Assembly: GCA_002633005.1 (NCBI GenBank)
Contig: NMRA01000308.1
Span: 325,678-352,454, forward strand
Direction: 5' to 3'
DNA from: Phoronis australis
Taxonomy: Eukaryota; Phoronida; Phoronidae
Length of the DNA stretch: 26,777 bases
Positions 17,364 through 26,777 of the stretch are shown piece after piece. The notes under the pieces were generated by a model, which saw nothing but the letters and a program-made list of their open reading frames with translations, was not told the origin of the DNA and ran no database searches. The stretch's first letter is position 1. Every line of letters begins with the position of its first letter. A program made the position numbers and the translations under genes.

Positions 17364-18450
17364 CTACCTTTGATGAATGATAAATGAAGTAAAGTAAAGT
17401 GCAAGTGTATTAATGGTATTGCAAATTAATTTGTGATTTTGGTTAGAGTTTTGAACGAAATCTGACATGCCCCAAATCGTAAACATGTACTGAGCATCTA
17501 GGGTTTTATTTAATAGTGCTTGCACTGATTCCCAGAAAGTCCTGACACAGGTGCAATATTAAAACATATGAAGTAAAATCTGCAACTTATCACAATAGGA
17601 GCACTTATCAGTATGTATAGAACAATCTTTAAACCAATCTTTACTACAACTATTATAATTAATAAAATGAAGGTTTTTACAACCAATAGATCTTGCTTCT
17701 AGTTCGCCAAGTTGCTTCCTCAGTGCACTAACAACAACATTGTATTGCAATATACAAAAATTCTTGAGATTGTATTTGTTTTTGATAAAATCCCGGCGAA
17801 GAATTTTATTTTCATTATCTAGAAAATCTTCGCAACATAACAGCCCTGCTTCAAACATTTCGCAACAAAGCAATGGTTTATTACTATGTACGTTTCGACT
17901 AATCCACAAGACCTGTTTGTTAATAGGAATATTCTTGAAAACGTCTATATTCAAAGGCTCTAAGCTTTTAAACACTTGAGTATGAAAGGAATTGTTAATT
18001 CACATTTTCAAATTTCTTAAATGGAAGTTTGAAAAGAAAATAAGGTCACCACCCAATATAGTTAAAAGAGACTTGGGATAAATTTTCCAACTTCCATTTC
18101 CCCCTGAATTTATTCGTTTGACCCAATTGAACATTAGGCTATTTTTAGTTATTTCCACCCTAGGATATTTTAACCCTCCTTCTTCATATGGAAGTCCGTG
18201 ACAGATTCCTTTATTCTTGGTGGTTTACCACACCAAATAAAATCTCTAATTATTTTATCTATTTCTAAAATCCTATTTTTTGTAACTTCGATATTGACTA
18301 AAACGGGATTCAACCTTGACAAACCGTAAGTTTTTACAACATGAATCCTCCCCGTGTTCGTCAAATGTCTAGTTTTCCAAATATTTAATAGATCTTTTAA
18401 TTTCTGAATTTTATTACCACAATTTATCAAACTAATTGAAAATGTCTACG
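17364..18450 (-). pseudogene. Decayed L1/Tx1-type LINE ORF2 C-terminal fragment
   Basis: The minus strand starts (18430 side) with KLKDLLNIWKTRHLTNTGRI, then DKIIRDFIWCGKPPRIK. This is the post-RT region of L1/Tx1 LINEs, with W-x-x-R-x-L-T-x-x-G and F-I-W-x-G-K. A frame change occurs at about 18170. The next frame continues through a tryptophan-rich part to a TGA at 18000-18002, then the 138-codon stretch 17975-17559 with WFKD and CSYCDKLQ. After a TAA at 17559-17561 the same frame continues with RTFWESVQALLN to a TAG at 17364-17366. One frameshift and at least two stops show a dead copy. The RT core and 5' part are absent. It is older than the LINE at 8572-11732. Confidence 0.8.
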
Positions 18451-18546
18451 TTTTAGCAATAGTGTGAATCAAATGCAGCTTTACCTGCTTTATATAGTCA
18501 TATCAATGAACGTCTGACATAAATGCATCCTGAATAATAAAAACAT

Positions 18547-18618
18547 GTTGCTTCAACACGGCATACATCTCAGTACTTGATCGTTGCTTCAACACGGCAT
18601 GCATCTAAGTACTTGATA
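18547..18618. repeat. 36-bp tandem duplication
   Basis: GTTGCTTCAACACGGCAT begins at 18547 and again at 18583. The two units differ at a few positions (ATACATCTCAG versus ATGCATCTAAG). A simple local duplication with mild divergence. Confidence 0.9.
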
Positions 18619-19230
18619 GACACTTGTAGCAGTTTTATATTTTAATAATGACAAAAGATTTAAAACAACCCAACGCTCAAAGAATGAGAGCCGTAAAAGG
18701 TGGCCACTTTTAGACCCCCTGTGGACACCAGCACCTAGTCACCAGAGGAGACCTTTCATCAAACAAGGTCGAGTTTCATCACAAAATTCAATTTTTCTGC
18801 GCTGTAAATTATGTGAAGTGCCACAAACTTCCACTCCACTCTAGTAAGGACACTAATAAGTTTTACTGCACGGCTCACTGAAGTTTTAACACGTTAATCC
18901 AGGCTTATTTCTGCGTTGTTTGTGCTATCGACAAACTAATTAGTCTCCCATTGAGCTGTTAGGGGGAGCTTTTAAGACTAAGAAAACCATGCATTTCATA
19001 CAGAAAAGAGTGAGTTAGTTTCACGCAAGCGCTAACGCCCAGTCCTGAATAGCCTGGGTCTAGCCTCCAGTCGGCTTTAAAACAAGCCGAAAATACAACC
19101 AGTTCCTGACTATTGACGTCCTTATTGGGAAAGTCAAGTGAGATGATACTCAGACAATAAGATCAGTAACGTGTTCCGGTTACCCAGAGCAGAAAAGTAT
19201 AAGAAAATCTTGCGATGTGGGTACCAACCT
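18619..19230. other. Non-coding stretch, nothing recognised
   Basis: No coding or repeat structure is supported between the tandem duplication and the first CAGGGGC element. Confidence 0.6.
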
Positions 19231-19391
19231 CAGGGGCGAATCCAGGATTTTGAGTTAGGGGGGAGGGGCATGGCAGAGTATTAGACAGCATTTTGCCCGT
19301 CAGATATTCGTACCCCCGAACTGCCTAATGGAATCTGGGAGAATTTTAGGGGGGGCATGGCCCCCTTGGCCCCCCTCTATATCCACCACTG
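19231..19391 (+). mobile_element. CAGGGGC-ended small DNA element (MITE), copy 1
   Basis: The left end is CAGGGGCGAATCCAGGATTT. The right end, read in reverse complement, is CAGTGGTGGATATAG, an imperfect terminal inverted repeat. G-rich (left) and C-rich (right) blocks sit inside, including GGGGGGGCATGGCCCCC. The same left end occurs at 23632. CAGGGGC-type ends with GGATCC are frequent in non-autonomous DNA transposons of animals. CCAACCT occurs both just left (from 19224) and about 25 bp right of the element, so the true right boundary may lie further out. No transposase is encoded. Confidence 0.7.
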
Positions 19392-20155
19392 AAACTGCGC
19401 CCTTGTTGGGAGGGCCAACCTTCGTTGCTAAGTTTCTATAATCAATCATGAGGCAAAATAGATCGGAACTGGGTAGGGTACTATTCTAAGTTCTAATTTA
19501 CTAGTAATAAATGACTTGTGTAGCTGTCGGTGATACCACCAGTATTGACTACCCAGTTACACATGCAGAATCACGCATGCACGCACGCATAACTGTAAAT
19601 GACGCTGATCCCTTTACACAGCTGTTGCACAGCGCCATATTGTGTTGTGAAGGACGCTTGCCGCTCCTAAGACAATTAAACATATGTTATCACATTTAAA
19701 ATCAATGAAAACAAAAAGAATGGAACACCTTTTCTATTTTTGAATAGAATGCTCTTGGCCCTGACTAAATCAGATACGATTTCGTTTTGATTTTCGCTTG
19801 TTAAAAATGCGTATACTAGTCCGTCTCGAGTCTAATTTCGCCACTGGGTCACACTGCTACGCCCTTGAGTTAAGTTTCTAGTTCCTCAGCTCGGTAAAAA
19901 TGGTTCCAGGTGTTCAGAACAGTGGGTCCACATGCGCAGCGTAAGCAGTGGTCTGGTACAACGTGTATCAGACCCGCCTGCGATTACTTTCTATAATTTC
20001 GACAGTGATACTAAAAGTTAGTACGTCTGCCACGTGACATTCACTATAAACGTTGATAATACCACGGGGCTAGGGATACGTCTAATAGTAAACGTTATTT
20101 TGGAGCTAAATGATTACAAAAAAATCCATTTTAGGGGTAAAACATCGAATTTGAA
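19392..20155. other. Non-coding stretch
   Basis: No supported gene. A CACGTGAC E-box lies near 20032 without further context. Confidence 0.55.
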
Positions 20156-20178
20156 AGACATTCCAAAGTGGAATGTCT
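20156..20178. promoter_or_regulatory. Inverted pair of TEAD-type sites
   Basis: ACATTCCA (20158-20165) and TGGAATGT (20169-20176) face each other over a 3-bp spacer, inside a perfect 9-bp-arm hairpin (AGACATTCC / GGAATGTCT). ACATTCCA is the TEAD (MCAT) consensus. The function is inferred; it could also be a chance hairpin. Confidence 0.3.
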
Positions 20179-23100
20179 GAACATCACGTAACATTGTTCA
20201 AAATGTTTTCTGTACCATTCATTTGCGAAAAGTTACCACTTAAATTTGTTAAATGAACTATTTTATAGGTTTTGACCGGTTGACTAGTTGCTTGACGACC
20301 GCGTGATAAAATTATCTTTGGAGTTCGAAATCCACTCTCCGAACTGCAATAAAAATCGAGGTCCAACCTAATTTGTTACTTTCAATTGTACTAAGTATGA
20401 ACTCTGATTTCGTAGCCCAGTACGCCTACATTATGGGTTTTCCTTAATCTGTAGGTAATCCATGTTTGCACATTTTATGTTTTGTGACAACATGCATGCA
20501 CTACCTCGTTAATGAATAAGATTGTATTCTCATTTCAGTGATTTGTTATAGACTATAGGACAATAATGACCGGAAGGTTGCGAGCCACAAAAGGAAAGTT
20601 GCTCAAGTCGGATTTGGTCATGAAATGAAAACCAAGTATCTTTTGAAAATATTTCACTTACCGAATGGATGACAGCTGCATGATTTGATCAAGTAGATAA
20701 ACACAAACCCTTGTATGACGAACACGGACATTGCGACACAGTCCTCACTGTCTTCGGTCACAAAAGCAAATTCAAAAATCAGTTAATTCATTAATCATTA
20801 TAAAACAATCGCGTTTCTCACTTGTCATGTGAAACGTGGAAAGCAAGTCGTGTCAGTTTTATTCTGTTTGCAAATCAATATACGTGTGCTACAGACTTTG
20901 AAAGTTTAATCAATGAAACAACAGATGTGGATTAACCTACAGCACGCGCCTCCCGCGGTGACTAGTACCTGATTTGGCCGATAGGTAGCAGGTCCCGCTG
21001 AAGTTGGAGAGGGAAAACAAAATCGATAGGTGTACGGTCTCTGGGGAAAATACGTCCGTACACGGTTTCGTTTTGGGCATGCGTGGCGCGTGCACAGTAG
21101 CGGGGTAGAAAAATAGGTAACGACAAGCCAATTTTTACTTCATGGAGACAATATAGTAAAATGCATATTTTTTACAATAAGTTAATGGCGAAAACATCGC
21201 TTGATAAATACGTTTTTGTTACCAGTACGTGAATTCTTCTAGGTTATTTGGGTTCAGGGGATTTTTTGATTATTTATGAATAAATGGTGATTCCACATAG
21301 GCCAGAGTGATTGGTGTTTAATTGAAATAATTTGAAGATCTTTAATTTCTTTGTATCGAGGCCTATAAGTAACAGATAATACAAATAGTTATCCTGAATG
21401 GCCGATCTTACAGAGTACACAGTTTATGCTGACAACATCAACATATTACAGTGCACTCGAAAATTGAGGTTCTGAGGGAGAAAAATGAGTTTGTTATAAT
21501 CTTGAATATGTTAGGAATGGCGTAATTACAACCTTATGACAATCCATTCGATATCTTTCAAAATATATCTTTCAAGAGACCTTACTTTTAATGAAATGGT
21601 CCTAGTTTATCTGATTTTTCTATCCTCCAAACAATGTCAGCAGATCTTTGTGTCTTTTAAGTTTTTTAAAACTTAAAAAAATCTATTTAAAGTTAAACCA
21701 GCATGTGCTTTAATTTCAGAAACCTGCGAAAAAGCGCCCCGAGCTTGTGTTTCATTTTCTGAAAAACGCTGATGGTCGTCACATTTTGAATGTTAGGCAT
21801 AACTGCCACATATGCGTGCAAGATATTAGAATTATATTCCATTAATGGCGAAAACATGTTTTGTGATTTCATTAACAGATGAAAATCAACAATTGACGCG
21901 AACAATGATTTTTTGAACCAACATAGCATTTTCGTCGTAAATGAAAAATTGTAATTATCGGTCACTGAATTTCGTAAGAAATTCTGACCTTTTTAAAAAT
22001 CAGAAGAAATTCTTTTGCAGAAACTGTCATTCCGAAGTTGGCGATTTACATTTTTGGTACTTCAGTGACTCCTGCCCAAGTTCGGCAAGACGAGTCACAG
22101 TTTTCAATTCTTTAGTAGTCAGGCACTCTGATGTCGAATATAGCAAGCTTCAGCCCGTCGCCAATTAAGATATTTACGAAGGTGGGAAGATGGTAAATAA
22201 ATCGGTGAGCTAAAAAGTCGTCACTTTTCGGACTATCGGTCTTTCGTGCTATCGATTGAGGGAAATTTATTTCGGACGCTCGGCCTGTTGGACTATCGAA
22301 CCGATCTCCAACTATTTTTTTTTGTTTTATGTGTGCGGTAAACGGTACCCCTCAATCTCGAAGAACTGTTTTGAACCTGAGAAACTGTAGGTCGCAGGCT
22401 GGTTGCATAGCGATCCAAGGCAGTATACCCATGCGAGCGGTGTTGTTATATGCAACAAAGACGCAACAAAGGAAAGCCACAGTAGTCTCCCATAGACCCG
22501 TCGCATGGATGTCGCAAATTAAACAACACCTTGCGAGCAAATATGTATGAATACGATCTCGTTGGGTCATTCTCACATCAAATCAATTCTCCATAGGATA
22601 TGGCAGTAGTATTTCTATGTATGTGGGATAACCTACATATATTCAATAGCGCGGATCTGATTAGCGTAAACCTTCACATAAGGCGAATGAGGTAAGCTAA
22701 AAGCTTATCCGATTACCTTCGGAAGCTAATGACTGTCAATGATTGCATCACCTGACGCAGTACAATAACAAATCTCTCGTTGGCTCATTCTAACAGTGTG
22801 TATGCTGTTTACTGCTAACGTGAGCAACAGGTAAGTGAGCATTTGATTTACTTTGCGTGGGTAAGCCGCATGAAGCTATGAGCCGAGGCATAGTTCACCT
22901 AAGGACAACAGGTCCACTCACCCTAACCCGTTTTCTGTCTGATCAAATGCCTGCCTAATCTCTATATATTTGAATACCAGGTGTAGGTTATAGCTATTGG
23001 TTTTTCGATGACAACCAACTAGTTCAATTTCTGTCTTTCTGATCGGTATGCATTTCACCACCAGGTGGGAAAGCTGTTGATTATTAGATGACAACTATGG

Positions 23101-23539
23101 TAGCTATCCCAAAGATCACCACCATTATTGGGTCATGGACCGTGACGACACCTAGCGGGTGTACGTGCGCCTACGAAGTACGGGAGGCGTCGCCTTACCA
23201 TGGCCAATTTTAGTTTGTCAAATTCAAAATTATGAAGTATCTTTGTTTAAAATATTAATAACAAAAATGTGAGCAGTGTATTAGAAAAATACACATACTA
23301 GGCAAAATATAGTAAATCAATAAAAAACTGGGCAGCAAATGTAATATAAATTACAAGAAATAAATCATAAGCAAGAGGATGACTCGTAGGTGAGCGGGTG
23401 AAAGTAGGTGATTGGAGGGTGGCCAGGTACAGAACCTGTAGGATTTTGTCCAGGGGTGTCAGGGAAGTAATAAAGATAAGATAGATTTGCTTAAGAAGAG
23501 GTAAGAGAAAAACCTTACTACATTCTACATTCAAGCAGA
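20179..23539. other. Long non-coding stretch
   Basis: 3.4 kb without a supported gene. Open frames reach at most 90 codons and none resembles a known family. Near 22228-22300 GGACTATCG occurs twice and GTGCTATCG once, a local short repeat. Nothing else stands out to me. Confidence 0.5.
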
Positions 23540-23640
23540 GGGGGGGGGGGGGCNATGAAACAGTCCTAAATAGCGACTCAGCGGGGGGGGCTGTGCCCAG
23601 TTACATGAAACAGTCCCAAATAGCGACTCAGCAGGGGCAC
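23540..23640 (+). repeat. 50-bp tandem duplication bounded by G-runs, one ambiguous base
   Basis: A G13 run (23540-23552) and a single N (23554) precede ATGAAACAGTCC(T/C)AAATAG, which recurs at a 50-bp offset (23555 and 23605). A G8 run lies between the copies. The N next to the G-run points to unreliable base calling there. Confidence 0.85.
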
Positions 23641-23779
23641 ATCCAAGATTTTTTAAAAGGGGGGGTCGGATCAAAGATTTTTTAAAAAGATGAGTCAAGT
23701 CAACAATTTGAAAATTCTAGATTTGATTATGGAAAATGTGGGGTCCGGAACCCTTTGACCCCCCGTGGATCCGCCTGTG
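23632..23779 (+). mobile_element. CAGGGGC-ended small DNA element (MITE), copy 2
   Basis: The left end CAGGGGCACATCCAAGATTT matches the element at 19231 in 16 of 20 bases. The right end reads CCCCCCGTGGATCCGCCTGTG-like sequence, complementary in type to the left end. AGATTTTTTAAAA is repeated inside (23650 and 23677). The element is non-coding and about 148 bp. It overlaps the end of the tandem duplication to its left. Confidence 0.65.
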
Positions 23780-24930
23780 CTCGACTGATTTGACTAACTC
23801 TTTTGCGCATATCTTTTGTTCTTTGCTCACAGTTGTTCTTCTGTCATTTTATCTTGATTACGAGCTCCTCTTTTGACTTATGACGTTTTCTAATAATACA
23901 ACGAAAAAGTGAGCCCTTAATTCAGTCAAAATATTTACGGAATTGGTCCTTAAATTAGGAGCATTGCATGAAAAGATCTCTAATTATTTTCAATAATATT
24001 GAGGATTCAACGTAGAAAACCCACAAATGCACAGTAGATTTAGGGAACTGTTTCATGCAACCGGGCACTGGATTTAGGGAACACAGAAGAGTAGCTTTGA
24101 CCGTTTCCCGTAACCGGGCACTGGACCTCTTGCATCCGTGCCTGGTGCCGTGGGATCTGAAATGGGTAGCAAATTGAGATGGGTTGTGGTGATTGAAACT
24201 CGGGGCAACAAGGGTAGGGGGTTGAAAACCCTCAAGAGATGGAATTCTTGCCTGCAGTCCAGTAAACCTGCCTTGTATGCCCCCATAAAACAACCAAGAT
24301 ACCTGTTGAATGCCCAGTCTATTTAGGATAGTTTTAAGATGCTTTCCAGCTCTCGTAAACCATTCCTATTTTAGTAAATCAACTATCAGCAGTTAGTTAA
24401 AGGCATATGCAGCCTACATCGGCAGGTAAAAATGATCACTTCAAAGTAAATAACCTAAGGATGCCTTATTTCCTGACTTGTGAAGATCCGTGTCAAAACA
24501 AAAAGATAAACAAACGACAGCGTCACTGAGTGCAACGGGATTTCCAAGGTAACAGACATACTATCAAAGTATCCACCGATGTAAGGCTCAATATGCCTTT
24601 AAAGGAACACTTCCTTCAACACTTCCTATGGCAAATTGTCAAGCAGGTTACCAAACCATACAATTGATATTAATTATCCACTGAAGTCCATATCATGATA
24701 GAAAATAAATGTGCACCTCGAACTGCACTCAAAATATTGCACAAAAAGCGATGCATCTCCGCCATGTATCTCTGTGTCATGTTTCGTTAAGTACCATTAA
24801 TAAATAATAATTAATAAACAGTAATAGTAAATATAATCATCTTTTAGATCTGAATGTATTAAGACCCAAGAAAGAAATGAAACAAAGTAGTCAGAAGCAT
24901 CAATCAGCAGTACTTCCCAAAATCATGCAA
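23780..24930. other. Non-coding stretch
   Basis: No supported gene. Open frames of 112 and 70 codons on the minus strand around 23955-24293 overlap one another and look like chance. AACCGGGCACTGGA occurs at 24059 and 24112 with partial similarity around it, a small 53-bp-offset duplication. Confidence 0.5.
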
Positions 24931-25018
24931 ACCAGTTACGATAATTTTCTATGTAAGCGATCAAATGCAGGGAAACCAGTTACGATAATTTTCTATGTAA
25001 GCGATCAAATGCAGGGAA
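24931..25018. repeat. Exact 44-bp tandem duplication
   Basis: Two copies of a 44-bp unit beginning ACCAGTTACGATAATTTTCT start at 24931 and 24975 and are identical. Such identity means a very recent event or an assembly duplication. Confidence 0.95.
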
Positions 25019-25613
25019 CAGTAAATCACCCAGCCCATTGCTGGTTGACTAGCAACAGTTTCACACAAAAATATCCTTTGTTTCAATCGTGGTCATCATC
25101 TATCTTAATCAGTTGGGAAGTGAAAAAAGCATAAGTCACTAATTTTAGATTAACTGTTGCTGCAGCCGTAGGCAGTGCAACAAGCACCGTAACAGTTGCT
25201 TTTTTACGGACCCGAGTCGTCATGTCTAGCCATATTTGTTATTGCACATACGCCCGCTAGACGTCTCTACGGTCCGTGAAACAACAATGACCGCCAGTGG
25301 CCGTCCAATGGAATTTCGCTAGGAGATTTGTCTCCCTCTCTTCGGCCTCTGGTTATCCCTTATTTGGTTGACCACGTGTGCTGTGCAACTAGTTGGTTGT
25401 CATCCAAGTTAGATATGGTTGACATCTACCTCAGTTGATAAATTCAGAAAGTAAAAAATTGAATTGACGAGAAAATATGAACAATGGTCAAATGTTTCAA
25501 CAAACCACACGTGGAAATATGCACTGTGGCAATTTACACGATATGTTAAATGTCTTGAAAACGTCTTGCTGAAAGTCACTAATAGATGTAAGCATTGCTA
25601 CGCTAAGGATCAG
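25019..25613. other. Non-coding stretch with short inverted repeats
   Basis: Near 25149-25198 AACTGTTGC is loosely mirrored by GTAACAGTT. At about 25204-25282 TTACGGACC and GGTCCGTGA are inverted around ~60 bp. A decayed hairpin element is possible. No gene is supported. Confidence 0.45.
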
Positions 25614-25636
25614 TGTTTCGCTAGCGCCACCTATAG
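25614..25636 (-). promoter_or_regulatory. CTCF-like site inside a short dispersed repeat (copy 2)
   Basis: The segment matches 593-615 at 22 of 23 bases (CGC in place of CAC). The minus strand carries CTATAGGTGGCGC. Similarity beyond the 23 bp is weak. Because the two copies lie 25 kb apart in the same orientation, they may be ends of the same element type or independent CTCF sites. Confidence 0.4.
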
Positions 25637-25812
25637 ACTGTCGAGTCTCCCGAGCGCATTGCCTTACACAGACACGGGATTAAAGTCCCAATCACTCCCA
25701 CTTCTGGAATGAAATGTCTCCAAAATTTCAGCTTCAAAGAATTCCAAACGAACAATGTGTCAATGTTGAATTTTCCTTTCGAAAATTGTTGCAGGGTGTC
25801 TCCCAATCCCTT

Positions 25813-26402
25813 CATAAAATGAAATGGAACAGTACACCTTCATATTTCAGTATGATCCGTTTTGTAAAGCAAAAAATCGCAGACATCTTCAGCCGTGTAA
25901 TACCTCGGCCAGGCTATTCCGTATTCTTACAACCTAACAAACTTGTAAAATGCGACGTATTCAGTAACATGCAAAGAGTATAAAGGGATACGCATGAAAA
26001 CGGCTGTGAATTCATTAATCTGTAAAATGAAAACGTGATCGACCGAAAGTGATTCCTCATTATGCGATGATTTATATATAATGTTATTGAAATCGTTCAA
26101 TCCAAAAAATAAGAAGTTCAAGAATTTACAAAATATGTCATCCAGTTGTTGAAGCCATGAAATGTGACAACTAAATGAAGCTGTAAAGGAAATACACACT
26201 CGTTCAGTTTCATGAATTTTTGATTCCATAAAATGAAACTATTTGTTGTAATACACCCATAAAGTGCCACAAACTATAACATCATGATATGATCAAAACA
26301 AATTAATGAATTCATGCACACTGAAAACAAGTGAATCCGTAAAGTGCGATGAATAAATCAGTACAAAAACGCATGAAAATTATCGAATCCGTAAAATGAA
26401 AC
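25813..26402 (+). repeat. Cluster of TAAARTG motifs (degenerate dispersed repeat or site cluster)
   Basis: YRTAAARTG occurs at about 25813, 25944, 26021, 26227, 26258, 26338 and 26390, all on the plus strand. Several copies share longer context (GAATCCGTAAAATGAAAC, GATTCCATAAAATGAAAC, GAATCCGTAAAGTG). The spacing is irregular (31 to 206 bp). A chance count for the 7-mer in 600 bp is far below one. It could be a decayed satellite-like repeat or an array of homeodomain-type (CRTAAA) sites. Confidence 0.6.
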
Positions 26403-26475
26403 AAAAAATAATTAAGGCCAAGTAAAATTTAACTAACTAGAAAAGCATAACATCAGTAGTATAGTAAGTCATTTA

Positions 26476-26500
26476 CGTGGCACGCTTGGGAAGCTCCTCG
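26476..26500 (+). repeat. 25-bp repeat, copy 1
   Basis: CGTGGCACGCTTGGGAAGCT followed by CCTCG matches 26655-26679 at 20 of 25 bases, 179 bp apart. The two copies frame the candidate regulatory module. Confidence 0.6.
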
Positions 26501-26613
26501 GTCAAAAGGTCATAAATCCGAGAGAAAAGGTCAAAGGTTATGTTTGATAACTGCAAAGGACATCATCCGCCTACCGGACGGAAGTATCAATGACGTCACA
26601 CCTCATTACGTAA
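26499..26613 (+). promoter_or_regulatory. Candidate regulatory module: nuclear-receptor repeats, CRE, TTACGTAA
   Basis: CGGTCA-AA-AGGTCA (26499-26512) fits a nuclear-receptor DR2. AGGTCA-A-AGGTTA (26528-26540) fits a DR1, the type bound by RXR, HNF4 or COUP-TF. TGACGTCA (26591-26598) is a full CRE, and TTACGTAA (26606-26613) fits PAR/C-EBP-type bZIP sites. Four strong sites within 115 bp are unusual in this window and suggest an enhancer or a promoter of a gene beyond the right edge. The role is inferred. Confidence 0.4.
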
Positions 26614-26654
26614 TAAGTTTAATTAGACCCGTTAGACAGGCACCTCGATGCTTT

Positions 26655-26679
26655 CGTGGCACGTTTTTGCGGCTCCTCG
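26655..26679 (+). repeat. 25-bp repeat, copy 2
   Basis: CGTGGCACGTTTTTGCGGCT followed by CCTCG is the partner of 26476-26500. Confidence 0.6.
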
Positions 26680-26777
26680 CAACGGATTGACAGACGAAAC
26701 AAAAGAGGGATTACCCTGCTGAATAAGAACAAAAGGTACCTTATTTCGCTTACGCCAAGTGTCATCGTTGTATTTTG

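Noticed and set aside
24059-24125. Tandem array from two AACCGGGCACTGGA copies
   Set aside because: Only the 14-mer and a few neighbouring bases agree; listed as a note rather than a feature.
23955-24293. 112-codon minus-strand frame
   Set aside because: Overlapping frames on both strands over the same DNA, no domain, no codon-pattern support.

Overview
The window looks like a gene-poor stretch of a metazoan nuclear genome, probably a marine invertebrate. The reasons are: AT-rich DNA dominated by short ORFs; non-LTR retrotransposons of two lineages; small inverted-repeat elements; tandem repeats; a tRNA-like degenerate sequence; an intron-type splice acceptor in front of the one convincing host coding exon; and CTCF-like motifs. 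No bacterial-style operon, RBS or terminator is visible. The species cannot be named from the sequence.

Layout. 1-8250 holds no gene I can support. It contains an inverted pair of ~350-bp repeats (1289-1662 and 5525-5873), an (AT)n tract next to a perfect 26-bp-arm palindrome (2122-2240), a T-free minisatellite (3111-3275) and two abutting tandem arrays (6989-7330). 8572-11732 is a young 5'-truncated LINE: half an endonuclease, a complete reverse transcriptase with YADD, and a C-terminal CxC..H..C motif, interrupted by one frameshift and flanked by a candidate 9-bp target-site duplication. 13194-14592 holds a foldback element, a tRNA-like fragment, the C-terminal tail of an L1/Tx1-type LINE, a 98-N assembly gap, a 37-codon hydrophobic C-terminal fragment and a 60-bp near-perfect palindrome. 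15393-16162 (minus strand) is the main host gene candidate: a 3'-terminal exon with five GPCxxxxC repeats. 17364-18450 (minus) is a decayed L1/Tx1 C-terminal fragment. 18547-25020 contains short tandem duplications, two related CAGGGGC-ended small elements and long unannotated DNA. 25614-26680 holds a CTCF-like repeat, a cluster of TAAARTG motifs, and a compact group of nuclear-receptor, CRE and TTACGTAA sites.

The best candidate for something undescribed is the GPCxxxxC protein. Five copies of a short two-cysteine motif sit in acidic, histidine-rich spacers. The amino acids are conserved while the codons differ between copies, which points to selection on the protein. The C-x4-C spacing equals the ring size of vasopressin/oxytocin-type peptides, but I recognise no known family. 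The first exon, which should carry any signal peptide, was not found. Most other features are mobile-element debris or candidate regulatory motifs, and do not form a joint pathway.
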